From: Aliidiomarina sedimenti
Lineage (GTDB): Bacteria; Pseudomonadota; Gammaproteobacteria; Enterobacterales; Alteromonadaceae
Assembly (NCBI RefSeq): GCF_003986955.1
Contig: NZ_PIPN01000003.1
Span: forward strand, 1 to 64,000
Reading direction: 5' to 3'
DNA: 64,000 nt
A program made the position numbers and the translations under genes. Positions 42,144 to 51,288 of this stretch are shown here, piece after piece. How positions within the stretch are numbered: position 1 is the first letter of the stretch; every line of letters starts with the position of its first letter. The notes under the pieces were generated by a model that was not told where the DNA came from, ran no database searches, and worked only from the letters and a program-made list of their open reading frames with translations.

Positions 42144-42503
42144 ATGAAACCTGTATTTACGCCGGGCGCCAATATTGCGATGAAGATCCCTACCCATGAG
42201 TATCAAACAACGGTGCATTTTTACCGTGAGGTACTTGGACTTGAGGAATTAACCTCCGATGAGCCAGGGGCGACGCCAAAGTTTGCGTTTGGCGATAAGG
42301 TATTGTGGCTGGACTCTGTGGCGGCTCTTAGTCAGGCCGAAACCTGGCTGGAAATCGTAACTAATGATATCGAGGCGGCGTCAGCGTATCTGAAAGAACA
42401 AGGGTGCCACCGACGGGACGAAATTGAACCGCTTCCGGACGACTTCAAAGCGTTTTGGATCTCCAGCCCGGCAAATATCATTCATCTGGTTTCGTCGCGG
42501 TGA
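42144..42503 (+). CDS. VOC-like small protein
   Basis: 119 residues with GGAGA before the ATG. MKIPTHEYQTTVHFYREVLG, AFGDKVLWLDSVAAL and WISSPANIIHLVSSR show a glyoxalase fold lacking the usual metal triad. The stop overlaps the next ATG (TGATG), so it is translationally coupled to the Tiki/ChaN-like gene. Confidence 0.75.
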   Translation: MKPVFTPGANIAMKIPTHEYQTTVHFYREVLGLEELTSDEPGATPKFAFGDKVLWLDSVAALSQAETWLEIVTNDIEAASAYLKEQGCHRRDEIEPLPDDFKAFWISSPANIIHLVSSR

Positions 42504-43684
42504 TGAACACGCCAAGGATGGTTAAGGGAGTAATGATGGCCGCGCTGTTTGTGAGTCCTCAAAGCTCGGCCGATTATATGGCTCCCTTATTAGAGAGAGG
42601 GGCTTTCGGTGTGACCTATGAGCGAGTGAAAGCGCTCGAACCCGTTGGGCTGAGTAACCAGATGCGGGCAACCTTCTACACCTTTGTTGGTCGTCAGGAT
42701 CTGGCTGCCACTTTACAGGATATACCTGAGTCGCAGTCTTGTTTTTCCGACGATGATATCACTCGACTCGCGCCTGTATCCTCGTGGATAAGTGACGTGG
42801 TTGCCGATCAGAAGGTGGTAATGTTTAACGAAAACCATTTTCGCATCGAAGCAAGAGTATTTGTGGCTAGTCAGCTTGAAATACTGAAGTCTGCGGGCTT
42901 CACTCATATCGGTTTTGAGGCATTTCAGGCTGATTTGGCGGATAGTGAAGAGCTTTCCCCGGTACATGGTTTTTACACTCAGGAACCGACGTTTTCAGCG
43001 TTGATACGTCAGGCGCAGGCTATGGGTTTTCAGGTTTTTGGCTATGAATCGACGAGAGCAATAGCTGAGGGTGAGTCGGCATTTGAGGTGCGTGAACTTA
43101 CCCAGGCAACAAACATTCTCAATCAAATTGAGCAAGCGGACGACGACGCCCGGTTTGTAATTTTTGCCGGCTGGGATCATATTGCGGAAGCCGCAAAAGG
43201 ACCCGACGAGCTTCGCTGGATGGCAGCACGATTAAAGGAACAGTCGGCTATTGATCCATTCACTATCGATCTTACCAGTTGTGGATATGCTGGCAGCGAT
43301 TCTGCGTTGGCAAACTCAGGGATGGTGTTAGCAGATGATAATAATCGTTCGCGGGTAACTGGTCAGTACCGCGGACTTGTCGACGCTCAGGTCCATCTTC
43401 CGTTGCCTGGGCCGGACAGTTTGAAAACAGGGTACTATCGTCAAACTCTGGGAACCCCGGTCGTTATTGCAGATGAACTGCGACACGGTGACGAGGCAGT
43501 TCTGGTTAGAGCTTACCAGCATGGAATGAATGAGGTGGCTTACGACCAGGTTTTATTGTATCCGGGCGAGCGTTTCCCACTGTATCTGGCGCCAGGGTAT
43601 AGTTATCTACTCGTCAGTTATAGTGCTGACGGCAGTATAGTTGGGGAGTTGGAGCACGAAGAGCCGGCTGATATACAGCCTTAG
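42503..43684 (+). CDS. Tiki/ChaN/erythromycin-esterase-like exported protein
   Basis: 393 residues from ATG 42503. The N-terminus (MVKGVMMAALFVSPQSSA) looks like a signal peptide. VVMFNENHFRIEARVFVASQ, then AGFTHIGFEAF and MGFQVFGYESTRA resemble the conserved GExH ... R ... E core of the Tiki/ChaN/EreA-like superfamily, with the first motif here N-E-N-H. RFVIFAGWDHIAEAAKG is a plausible later His block. Members range from haem-binding lipoproteins to metalloproteases and esterases, so the activity is open. The C-terminal third is unrecognised. Confidence 0.5.
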   Translation: MNTPRMVKGVMMAALFVSPQSSADYMAPLLERGAFGVTYERVKALEPVGLSNQMRATFYTFVGRQDLAATLQDIPESQSCFSDDDITRLAPVSSWISDVVADQKVVMFNENHFRIEARVFVASQLEILKSAGFTHIGFEAFQADLADSEELSPVHGFYTQEPTFSALIRQAQAMGFQVFGYESTRAIAEGESAFEVRELTQATNILNQIEQADDDARFVIFAGWDHIAEAAKGPDELRWMAARLKEQSAIDPFTIDLTSCGYAGSDSALANSGMVLADDNNRSRVTGQYRGLVDAQVHLPLPGPDSLKTGYYRQTLGTPVVIADELRHGDEAVLVRAYQHGMNEVAYDQVLLYPGERFPLYLAPGYSYLLVSYSADGSIVGELEHEEPADIQP

Positions 43685-43722
43685 CGTTGACTCTACATAT
43701 AAAGCTTTAACAGGACTTTTTT

Positions 43723-43920
43723 ATGAAACTAATTATTCTTTTTCTGGCATTAGGCCTGACTGGCTGCACGACTCAGGCCTGGTATGAAGAGGTTCGCTCG
43801 CGTCAGTTGCAGGAGTGCCGTAACGGCACTATTGAGGATTATGACGAGTGCCGTCAGCGCGTTGATAAGTCGTATCCGCAGTATGAGCGGGAACGACAGG
43901 AAGTGATGGGTAAAAAATAG
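43723..43920 (+). CDS. Small lipoprotein
   Basis: 65 residues with AGGA before the ATG. MKLIILFLALGLTGCTTQAW has the lipobox LTGC. The mature 50 residues are charged and helical with two Cys (LQECRNGT and YDECRQRV), likely a disulfide-linked helical hairpin. Confidence 0.7.
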   Translation: MKLIILFLALGLTGCTTQAWYEEVRSRQLQECRNGTIEDYDECRQRVDKSYPQYERERQEVMGKK

Positions 43921-43945
43921 GAATCTTAATTAAAGGAGCATGCTG

Positions 43946-44575
43946 ATGAAAGGGAACCTGGTGTTAAGTTGTATTTTGCTGGCGGTGTTAGTGGGCTGTG
44001 ATAGCTCGAAAACGGATGAAGAAATTCTGGCGAGCGGAGGCTATGTACTTGAGTATGAGCTTGACGGCGAAGCCTATGAAGTTCGTCGTGCAAATGCCGG
44101 GCAGTTCACTATTGCATGTCCGTCTGGGGGGACCTGTGACAGAGATTCCACTTACCGGGCACACCGGTTTAGTGATGATAGCCTGATGATGTATATGTCA
44201 TTTTCGCCACTGTTAGTGGGGAATTATTCCTACGCCAGTATTATTCAGAACTTCAACTATGCATCGATGCGCATCGACATTCCATCGCTTAGCTCTGGTA
44301 ATAGTGAGGTATATTTTCAGCCGCTAAACCCGCTTCGGGAGCTCAACTTTGACGCGGATGTGTTTCGCACCTCCAGTTTTCAACTCAGCCTTGACGCCTT
44401 TGAAGATGGCTACCTGAGCGGTACCTGGTCGGGTACCGTGACTGAACTGACGAAGAAGACCGAAGACCAGTCAGATGAGGACTGCTATGTGGGTGACATC
44501 ATGGGTGAATGCTACGAGGCGATTCCCGTGACCATGCCGTTCACCCTGCGTTTTAATATCGAGGTTGAACACTAA
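43946..44575 (+). CDS. Lipoprotein of unknown function
   Basis: 209 residues from ATG 43946 (AAGGAG upstream; ATG 43940 is also possible). LVLSCILLAVLVGCDSS ends in a lipobox (VGC). The mature domain is beta-rich (GGYVLEYELDGEAYEVRR; YLSGTWSGTVTEL) with four Cys in two pairs (IACPSGGTCD; DCYVGDIMGECYE). No family recognised. It follows the previous lipoprotein gene by 25 bases, probably the same transcript. Confidence 0.7.
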   Translation: MKGNLVLSCILLAVLVGCDSSKTDEEILASGGYVLEYELDGEAYEVRRANAGQFTIACPSGGTCDRDSTYRAHRFSDDSLMMYMSFSPLLVGNYSYASIIQNFNYASMRIDIPSLSSGNSEVYFQPLNPLRELNFDADVFRTSSFQLSLDAFEDGYLSGTWSGTVTELTKKTEDQSDEDCYVGDIMGECYEAIPVTMPFTLRFNIEVEH

Positions 44576-44600
44576 ACCAGGCAGGGGTTATCTGGCTGCC

Positions 44601-45272
44601 TTAACGCGCGTCGAGTGTCATTGACAGAATTTTAGACAAGTGAGCGTAAGGCAGTTTTGTCTCCTGATGCCATTGGTTAAAGACCTGCTGCGCCTGCTTA
44701 AGACCTTTTTGGGTACCGGGCGTGGCATCCATGAGGTTGTGGTTTTGCAATGCAGTCACCACGTCTGCGGAAAGAACGAACCCGTCATAGCCGACCATGC
44801 GTAAAAAATACTGAGCACTGGCGCCGCCCAGGCGCGAACCGTTTTTCTTGAGCCAGAGCAGCAAGCCTGCCTGGTCGCTTGATGGCCATTGGGCGAGAAA
44901 GTTACCAAAGCTGCCATGGGTTTCTGCTGCTTCCATAATCATGAAGGCGTTACGCGGCACCGTGGCAATTTTCTGCATATTACGCACAATGCGCTCGTCG
45001 CGTGCCAGTGTTTCTAACCGCTCGGGCGGCACCTGCTGCCAATAGGCTGGTACAAAACCGCTGAATGCCTGTTCAAAGCCTGGCCATTTATTTTCAATAA
45101 TGCGCCAGACGAAACCTGCGCGAAAGACACACTTAGTCAGGGCCGCCAGGTAGCGGTCATCGCCGAATTCGGTTAATTCGCGGGCGGTTGCGACATGCGG
45201 AAGACGCTCACGAACTGCTGCTTTGCTGCCTTTTCGCTCGATCGCGAGCTGGTAAAAATGGTCAAACTTCAT
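44601..45272 (-). CDS. DNA-3-methyladenine glycosylase I (Tag)-like protein
   Basis: 223 residues from ATG 45272. The frame runs upstream to 45554 but would overlap the divergent lipoprotein gene and is rejected. FGDDRYLAALTKCVFRAGFV, WRIIENKWPGFEQAF and SRLGGASAQYFLRMVGYDGF are blocks of the Tag superfamily (helix-hairpin-helix glycosylases removing alkylated bases). The classical zinc-binding Cys/His of E. coli Tag are not evident, so it belongs to the divergent branch and its activity is unproven. Confidence 0.8.
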   Translation of the reverse strand: MKFDHFYQLAIERKGSKAAVRERLPHVATARELTEFGDDRYLAALTKCVFRAGFVWRIIENKWPGFEQAFSGFVPAYWQQVPPERLETLARDERIVRNMQKIATVPRNAFMIMEAAETHGSFGNFLAQWPSSDQAGLLLWLKKNGSRLGGASAQYFLRMVGYDGFVLSADVVTALQNHNLMDATPGTQKGLKQAQQVFNQWHQETKLPYAHLSKILSMTLDAR

Positions 45273-45440
45273 AGACGCCTCAACGGTAACGGTCGTTTTG
45301 CCAGGTAAGGAGAATACAATGGAAACGTTCGGGATTGTAGGTATGGTTTTTTGTGCTGAACCAATGTGCAAACGAAGCGCAGACAGGTAACCTCTACTTC
45401 TCAGAAGGAAATACTCACCGTAGAAGGAGTGCACGGACCG

Positions 45441-47318
45441 ATGAACGTTAGAGCAATGCAGGTATTGGCTGGGGCCCTGTTGCTGGGACTGGCCCTGGGG
45501 TGTAGCCCACAGACAGAGACCACCACATTGACCGTACAACAGCAAATGGAGCAACGTTTGCAGCTAAATGAGCGCCGATATGAGATTCTGCGTCAGCTTG
45601 ATGACCAGGCACTGGCCCAGTTACTGTGGGAGGCAGAGCAGCAGAACTATTACTGGGAGTTGGAAACGCTGGCTTTTGACTCAAAGCCTTATGAAATTGA
45701 ATATACCCAGCCGCGGATGCATCGGCTCGGTGATTACGCGAGCATCGAGTCGATGACCGATGCTTATCTGGGGAGCTTATTGGTGAGTACCCAGTCAAGC
45801 TCCCGAGCGTGTTTTCGCTCTTCAAACGGGCAGGGCTTGTCACTGCATGAGGGGTTCTCGTTGCCGTTGGCACATCGTCTCAGATTGCAGAGTGTGCAGC
45901 TAGAAAGCGGAGAGTTACTGCAGGTAGCCGATGAGGACAGTAGCCAACAAGAAACAGCGGATATTATCCGTATGCGGGACGGCTATTGCTTTACCAAACC
46001 ACGCGAAGAGAATGCCCCGCGAGCCGTTGCTGCAACAGCCGAGTTTTATGCTCAGTTGCCGCAGGATTTTATTGAACTCGAACTGACTGCAGCGAATATT
46101 GGGCAGCCAGTTGAGCAGAACGGGTACGTGGTGACCTTGCTGGAACTGAACAACTACTCGTACGCAATTGAAATTGAGAGCACTGACGGTGAGCCCACTG
46201 GGCTGCGTGAGGATGAGGTGATTGGCGAAGCCATTACTGCAAGTGGTCAATATATTCAGCGACGGGTTACCGGCCGCCAGCGTGGCGATCGTCAGCCGCG
46301 ACTGAGTGAACTGCTTGGTCAATTGATTAGTAAGGCTGCTGACGGTGAATTGCGCGTAGAGGATGCTCAGGCTGAGCTAGAAACATTTAATCAGTCTCTG
46401 GACGCGGATGAAGGCGCTTCCTTGTATAACGCATACGCTTTCCATGGGCCGGTGGAGACGGCTAAGGTGACCTTGCTGGCTGGCGAACACCCGCGGCGTG
46501 AGGTAAAGCAGACGATTGAGCTGCCGGTGTACTCATTCACTCCACCGAGCGCAGCAGAGCAGGTCAACCTGACGTCGTTGCCGCAGCTTCCTCTGACCCC
46601 GCCGGTTTATAATCACCGTAAGGAAGTGCGTGCTGAATATAACGATTTGGATGCAGCAGCGATGCAGCAGCAGATCGAAATTCGCCAGCGTCGTATTTCA
46701 CCGGCATCAGATCCGAGTATTACTTATCCCGCTCAGGTATTTTTCCATTACCCAGTGGTGCAAAGTGACCTCTTTATCCCTATTTTTGAGCGCTACAATA
46801 AGCCGAATGCTGGTGACGTGCAGTTTTTTGCTGCAAGTGGAGAGCGGGTGGAGGTCGTCGAGGCTGATGAAGAAAGTGCGGACAGCCTGCCGTTTAGTTT
46901 TATGGTCAGCCGAATAGAATACGATCCCGCTCGCTTTGTGGTCACACCGACCAGATTGAAGGCGACTATTCCGGTTCTCACCGCCCCAGGGATTGTTAAA
47001 GACAGTTATCAGAAAGACCAGTTACCAGCGGGCCTGAGCTTGAATGGGAACCAGCTTATTGTTGATTATGCTGAATTCACCCCCCGGGAAGTTGCGGATA
47101 TTAACGAACCCATGGTTGAGCAACGAAACCAGGTCTTCACTCGGGATGAGCATGGCTATCTGGCGGAAATTGCCACATTGACGTTACCTCGTCGGGATGG
47201 GGAGCCGGTCGATGTGTATTATTTCCATGGCGAGCCGAACACGGTCGAGATCTGGTATCGAGGTGAAACTGAAACGGTGCCGTTCACAGTTGATATTGAA
47301 CTTACTCAGCCAGATTGA
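45441..47318 (+). CDS. Large lipoprotein of unknown function
   Basis: 625 residues from ATG 45441. MNVRAMQVLAGALLLGLALG then CSPQ carries the lipobox LALGC. A helical N-terminal part (QQMEQRLQLNERRYEILRQL) is followed by a long beta-rich region of several related-looking segments (EVVEADEESADSLPFSFMVS; DVYYFHGEPNTVEIWYRGE). It is acidic, of the kind exposed on the outer membrane. No family known to me. A bidirectional terminator follows. Confidence 0.75.
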   Translation: MNVRAMQVLAGALLLGLALGCSPQTETTTLTVQQQMEQRLQLNERRYEILRQLDDQALAQLLWEAEQQNYYWELETLAFDSKPYEIEYTQPRMHRLGDYASIESMTDAYLGSLLVSTQSSSRACFRSSNGQGLSLHEGFSLPLAHRLRLQSVQLESGELLQVADEDSSQQETADIIRMRDGYCFTKPREENAPRAVAATAEFYAQLPQDFIELELTAANIGQPVEQNGYVVTLLELNNYSYAIEIESTDGEPTGLREDEVIGEAITASGQYIQRRVTGRQRGDRQPRLSELLGQLISKAADGELRVEDAQAELETFNQSLDADEGASLYNAYAFHGPVETAKVTLLAGEHPRREVKQTIELPVYSFTPPSAAEQVNLTSLPQLPLTPPVYNHRKEVRAEYNDLDAAAMQQQIEIRQRRISPASDPSITYPAQVFFHYPVVQSDLFIPIFERYNKPNAGDVQFFAASGERVEVVEADEESADSLPFSFMVSRIEYDPARFVVTPTRLKATIPVLTAPGIVKDSYQKDQLPAGLSLNGNQLIVDYAEFTPREVADINEPMVEQRNQVFTRDEHGYLAEIATLTLPRRDGEPVDVYYFHGEPNTVEIWYRGETETVPFTVDIELTQPD

Positions 47319-47358
47319 AGTTGTTTGCTGATATCAACGGTTTGTTTTAGTGGATGAT

Positions 47359-47396
47359 AAAAAAAGCCCCGGCAACGTTGGTTACCGGGGCTTTTT
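47359..47396. terminator. Bidirectional intrinsic terminator
   Basis: AGCCCCGGCAAC - GTTG - GTTACCGGGGCT (47365-47391) with A-run before and five T after, between convergent genes. Confidence 0.88.
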
Positions 47397-47412
47397 AGGC
47401 AGTAGGATTAAC

Positions 47413-49620
47413 TTACTCGACGTTGGTTTTCAGACCACGACGAATTAGCAATGCTTCTGTAGTTGGCTCCTGACCACGGAATTCAATGTAAGATTCCATT
47501 GGTGGACGAGAGTTACCGGTTTCCAGAATAGCGCGGCGATACAGGTTCCCGTTCTCGCGTGACAGACCACCTCTGCTTTGTACATAAGCAAAGGCATCCG
47601 CAGCCAGAATTTCACTCCACATGTACGCGTAGTAACCAGCTGAATAACCACCACCAATGGAGTGGTTAAAATAGGTCGACTTGTATCGTGGTGGAACTGC
47701 CGGCATATTTACACCGTGCTTCTCTAACGCTGCTGCTTCGAACGCTTCTACGTCTTCGACCTCAGTGTCTGCATCCAGCATATGCCATTCCATATCGAGG
47801 AATGCTGCCGCAATGTACTCAAGGGTATCGAAGCCCTGGTTGAAGCTGCGCGACTGCATGATTTTTTCCAGCAGTTCGTCCGGGATAGGTTCGCCAGTCT
47901 CGTAGTGCTTAGCGTAGTTGCTTAACACGTCAGGGTACGCTGCCCAGTCTTCTTCAAAAGTAGACGGGAACTCAACAAAGTCGCGCGATACCGAGGTACC
48001 GGCTAACGACGGGTAGTTCACGTTTGACAGCATGCCGTGGATACCGTGGCCCAGTTCATGGAACATGGTGGTGACATGGTCATAGGAAATCAGCGTCGGT
48101 TCACCCTCTGGACCTTTTGGAATGTTCATAACATTCACAACCACAGGCTTTTTCTCAAGCAAGTGTGACTGACCAACAAAAGAGGTCATCCAGGCGCCGC
48201 CACGTTTCCCTTCACGCGCAAAGTAATCCGCGTAGAAAATAGCCAGGCTGGTACCGTCGTGATCAAACACTTCGTAGACGTCGACGTCCGGGTGGTAGGT
48301 AGGCAGGTCATCACGTTCTTCGAAGGTCAAACCATAGAGGCGGTTCATGGTGTAGAAGACGCCGTCGTGCAATACACGGTTGAATTCAAAGTACTGGCGT
48401 ACTTCTTCTTCGTCTAAGTCATAACGTTCCTGACGCACCTGTTCAGCATAATAAGCCCAGTCCCACGGCTGAACCTCAAAGTCGCCGCCTTCACGGTCGA
48501 TCAGGGCCTGAATATCGGCCTGTTCAAGCTCGGTGTTGGCCACAACCGCTGGCACCATGCTGCTTAGCATTTCCAGTACGTTGCCTGGGTTTTCTGCCAT
48601 GGTGTCCTGCAACTGGTAATCAGCCCAGGTGTCGAAGCCCAAAAGCTCAGCGCGTTCAGCGCGGATTTCGGTCAGACGCTTCACCAGTGGACGGTTATCC
48701 AGTTCACCTGAAGTACCGCGATAGGCAGACGCTTCCCACACACGCTGACGCAGTTCGCGGTTATTCAGCGAAGACAGCACTGGCTGGCGTGTTGTGTTGG
48801 TGATGCTAAGTAAGTATTTACCCTCATGACCAGCGTCCTGCGCAGCATTTGCAGCGCTGCGAATTTCGCTGTCTGACAAACCGTCGAGCTCTTCTTCGGA
48901 GTCAACCACTACAGCGATATCGCTGGTAATAGCCAGTTGGTTTTGCGCAAATTGAGTGGTCAGGTTAGCGTGTTCTTCGTTCAGTTCACGAATTTGCTGA
49001 CGCTCTTCTTCGTTGAGCTTCGCGCCCGCACTGACAAAACGGTCATAGTAGACTTCAAGTAAGCGTTCAGCTTCAGAGTCGAGACCCAGTTCGTCACGTT
49101 GGTTGTAAAGTGATTCAACGCGGGCGAACAGGTCAGCATTCAGATTAATGTCGTCTGAATGCGCTGACAGTTTCGGCGACAGCGTACGCTGAATGTCACG
49201 GCGCTGTTCATTGCTGTCGGTGCCAGTCAGGTTGAAGAATACACGCGATACACGGGTTAATAACTCACCGCTTCTCTCCATCGCGACGATGGTGTTTTCA
49301 AAGGTTGCAGGCTCTGAATTGGTCGCAATGGCTTCAATCTCGGCCATATGATCCTGCATGCCCTGTTCAAAGGCAGGTAAGAAATGGTCATCTTCGATGA
49401 TGCTAAAGTCAGGGGCTTCATACTGAAGTTCTGACGGTTGAGCGAATGGATTGCTGGAATCCAGTTGAGCCGTGTCGTTTCCGGCAACCTGGGATTGAGT
49501 ATTTTCAGAACCAGTATTGGCAGACGCATTGTCTGCCTGGTCTGCCTGGTCTGAACATGCAGCGAGTGTTAACGCTGCGCTGACCGCGATAGCGGTTAGA
49601 GTCTTTTTGCGCATAAACAT
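47413..49620 (-). CDS. dcp: M3-family peptidyl-dipeptidase (Dcp-like), lipoprotein
   Basis: 735 residues. The leader MFMRKKTLTAIAVSAALTLA then ACSDQ carries a lipobox, so the enzyme is membrane-anchored in the periplasm. The zinc motif is TTMFHELGHGIHGMLSN, with the third ligand Glu in FVEFPSTFEEDW; FPxxFEE and HSIGGGYSAGYYAYMWSE are the other conserved M3 blocks. It removes C-terminal dipeptides from oligopeptides. Housekeeping Dcp is cytoplasmic or periplasmic without a lipobox; lipoprotein forms are common in marine gammaproteobacteria. Confidence 0.92.
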   Translation of the reverse strand: MFMRKKTLTAIAVSAALTLAACSDQADQADNASANTGSENTQSQVAGNDTAQLDSSNPFAQPSELQYEAPDFSIIEDDHFLPAFEQGMQDHMAEIEAIATNSEPATFENTIVAMERSGELLTRVSRVFFNLTGTDSNEQRRDIQRTLSPKLSAHSDDINLNADLFARVESLYNQRDELGLDSEAERLLEVYYDRFVSAGAKLNEEERQQIRELNEEHANLTTQFAQNQLAITSDIAVVVDSEEELDGLSDSEIRSAANAAQDAGHEGKYLLSITNTTRQPVLSSLNNRELRQRVWEASAYRGTSGELDNRPLVKRLTEIRAERAELLGFDTWADYQLQDTMAENPGNVLEMLSSMVPAVVANTELEQADIQALIDREGGDFEVQPWDWAYYAEQVRQERYDLDEEEVRQYFEFNRVLHDGVFYTMNRLYGLTFEERDDLPTYHPDVDVYEVFDHDGTSLAIFYADYFAREGKRGGAWMTSFVGQSHLLEKKPVVVNVMNIPKGPEGEPTLISYDHVTTMFHELGHGIHGMLSNVNYPSLAGTSVSRDFVEFPSTFEEDWAAYPDVLSNYAKHYETGEPIPDELLEKIMQSRSFNQGFDTLEYIAAAFLDMEWHMLDADTEVEDVEAFEAAALEKHGVNMPAVPPRYKSTYFNHSIGGGYSAGYYAYMWSEILAADAFAYVQSRGGLSRENGNLYRRAILETGNSRPPMESYIEFRGQEPTTEALLIRRGLKTNVE

Positions 49621-49760
49621 AAGAGCTTCCTGATAGTTACTTCGAACAAAACGTAAAGACTTTCCCCTATTTGGGTAAGAAATACAACCTGGATTAGACA
49701 GCGAAGCGACTAATCAGTGCGAAAAAGGGATAGATAGCAAGCTAACTTAATTGGTCGTGT

Positions 49761-49775
49761 TGATAATGATTCTCA
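49761..49775. promoter_or_regulatory. Fur box upstream of an unknown gene pair
   Basis: TGATAATGATTCTCA is one mismatch from the 7-1-7 Fur consensus. It lies 40-54 bases before ATG 49815. Confidence 0.75.
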
Positions 49776-49814
49776 ATTACACTAGGATTTAAGGACAGCA
49801 TGGGAGTCATCACA

Positions 49815-50240
49815 ATGAACAACGGTAAAGCGACTTACACAAATTTTCTCAGAATTGCGACTCAGGAGCTGGAGTGCGGGCTGTATAAAGCGGCTGAGGT
49901 TTCGCTGGCGCGCTGTGTCCGGCTGGCGACCTCGTTTGTGACCCAGCAGCCTCCCAGCGATACTAATCTGGAAGCCTATTGCAAGGCGGTTATCCTGTTG
50001 GCGGCGACTAAACTGCGCATGCACCAGCAAGCCGCCGCGTTAAATGACTTTAGCCAGTCGCTGCACACCCTGAACCGACTTTATACAAGTAACACAGAAA
50101 GTGACGTTCGAGCGCTTATTCAGCGCTACCAATGTGTATTGATTAGAGCGAATCAAAGCGCCTGTGCGTTGTCACGTCTGCACAGCTCGATGGGAGGGTA
50201 CACTGATGGCAAACAAACCCCGTCACCCCTATATCATTGA
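49815..50240 (+). CDS. Unknown helical protein under a Fur box
   Basis: 141 residues from ATG 49815 (GGGAG eight bases upstream; ATG 49800 with AAGGA is an alternative). It is almost all helical, with repeats such as FLRIATQELECGLYKAAEVS and AVILLAATKLRMHQQAAALN that look like degenerate TPR units. No signal peptide. It overlaps the next gene by 35 bases in another frame. An iron-starvation-induced adaptor is the simplest reading of the context (inference). Confidence 0.6.
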   Translation: MNNGKATYTNFLRIATQELECGLYKAAEVSLARCVRLATSFVTQQPPSDTNLEAYCKAVILLAATKLRMHQQAAALNDFSQSLHTLNRLYTSNTESDVRALIQRYQCVLIRANQSACALSRLHSSMGGYTDGKQTPSPLYH

Positions 50241-50430
50241 GCCCGGCGCTCAGAACACCGCCGTAGATGAAGGGGTAACGATCTGTATCAGCCGTTCGCG
50301 TCTACGGTTCTTAATGAGCCATGGCTATCTGGTGGCGAGTGACTTTAAATGCATAAATAACTGCGCCAAGTGTGTGGTCCGCGAACTGCTGATGGAGTGT
50401 GCGGCCAGTGATCTGGCAGCCAATGAATAA
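50206..50430 (+). CDS. Small Cys-containing protein under a Fur box
   Basis: 74 residues from ATG 50206, with GGGAGGG upstream. The C-terminal half has a tight Cys cluster, DFKCINNCAKCVVRELLMEC (C-x3-C-x2-C-x8-C), able to hold iron-sulfur or zinc. It is not Bfd (no CxC...CxxC). It overlaps the upstream gene and shares its Fur box. Function unknown. Confidence 0.6.
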   Translation: MANKPRHPYIIEPGAQNTAVDEGVTICISRSRLRFLMSHGYLVASDFKCINNCAKCVVRELLMECAASDLAANE

Positions 50431-50458
50431 ACAGGCCTGGGTATTACCTTTCAGGAAT

Positions 50459-51118
50459 TCAGTTTTCCGGCGAGTAATACTCAACCCCGATTTGGATTCG
50501 TTCGCGGCCGTTTTCCATTCGCCAGCGGTTGGTGTCGCGTAAGGAATAGACGCAGCCACAATATTCCTGTTGATAGAACCGTTCGCGCTTTGCGATTTCG
50601 ACCATCCGCGCGGCGCCACCCTGTTTGCGCCAGTTAAAGGTCCAGTAATGCATACCAGGGTAGCGAGCCACTGCACGTTGTCCGCAGTCGTTAATTTGCT
50701 CCATGTTTTTCCAGCGGGAAATCCCCAGGCAACTGGTGATGGTATCGAAACCATGTTCATGAGCGTAGAGTGCGGTGCGCTCGAAGCGCATGTCAAAACA
50801 GACGGTGCAGCGTTCACCGCGTTCAGGTTCCCACTCCAGCCCTTTGATTCGTTGAAACCAGTTTTTGCTGTCGTAATCCGCATCGATAAAGGGGATCCCA
50901 AGCTTTTCAGCAAAACGGATATTTTCTTCTTTACGCAGCAGGTATTCTTTTTCCGGGTGAATATTGGGATTGTAAAAGAAAATAGTAAACCGGATACCAG
51001 CGTCAGCCATGCGTTCCATTACTTCGCCGGAACAGGGGGCGCAGCATGAATGCAGCAATACATGATCAGAACCGGTCGGGGTTTCTAATACGATAGATTC
51101 TGGTTTTTTCTTACTCAT
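50459..51118 (-). CDS. queH: Epoxyqueuosine reductase QueH
   Basis: 219 residues from ATG 51118 (AGGCGG before it; ATG 51145 adds nine residues). [73 protein letters not shown] and [12 protein letters not shown] contain the CC...C and CxxC / CxC cysteines of the QueH (DUF208) family. It reduces epoxyqueuosine to queuosine at the tRNA wobble position, replacing cobalamin-dependent QueG. Confidence 0.92.
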   Translation of the reverse strand: MSKKKPESIVLETPTGSDHVLLHSCCAPCSGEVMERMADAGIRFTIFFYNPNIHPEKEYLLRKEENIRFAEKLGIPFIDADYDSKNWFQRIKGLEWEPERGERCTVCFDMRFERTALYAHEHGFDTITSCLGISRWKNMEQINDCGQRAVARYPGMHYWTFNWRKQGGAARMVEIAKRERFYQQEYCGCVYSLRDTNRWRMENGRERIQIGVEYYSPEN

Positions 51119-51162
51119 GGGCCCGCCTGCTGATTTTTCGTTCATCGATGGTCTGCGGTGGA

Positions 51163-51181
51163 TGATACCAAGTTGGTATCA
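51163..51181. promoter_or_regulatory. Perfect 19-bp palindrome between queH and ada
   Basis: TGATACCAAGTTGGTATCA is a 9-1-9 perfect inverted repeat, 44 bp upstream of the queH start and about 108 bp before ada. It looks like a dimeric regulator's operator; I cannot name the protein. No second copy was seen in the window. Confidence 0.5.
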
Positions 51182-51288
51182 GAACTGACAGATGCGGCTA
51201 AAATAGTTGTCCAGTTTTCGGTTGCTGACAGTCACGCAGTGAGATTAACTTTAGCCTACCAAAGGTTTTTAACCGAAGGATTAATCCG

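Noticed and set aside
45273-45554. 94-residue N-terminal extension of the Tag-like glycosylase
   Set aside because: It overlaps the divergent lipoprotein gene and shows no family similarity; the Tag-like blocks fit a start at 45272.
51182-51288. Ada box in the ada promoter
   Set aside because: No convincing AAT-n-GCAA arrangement at a promoter-like distance; the only strong element is the 19-bp palindrome, which is different.
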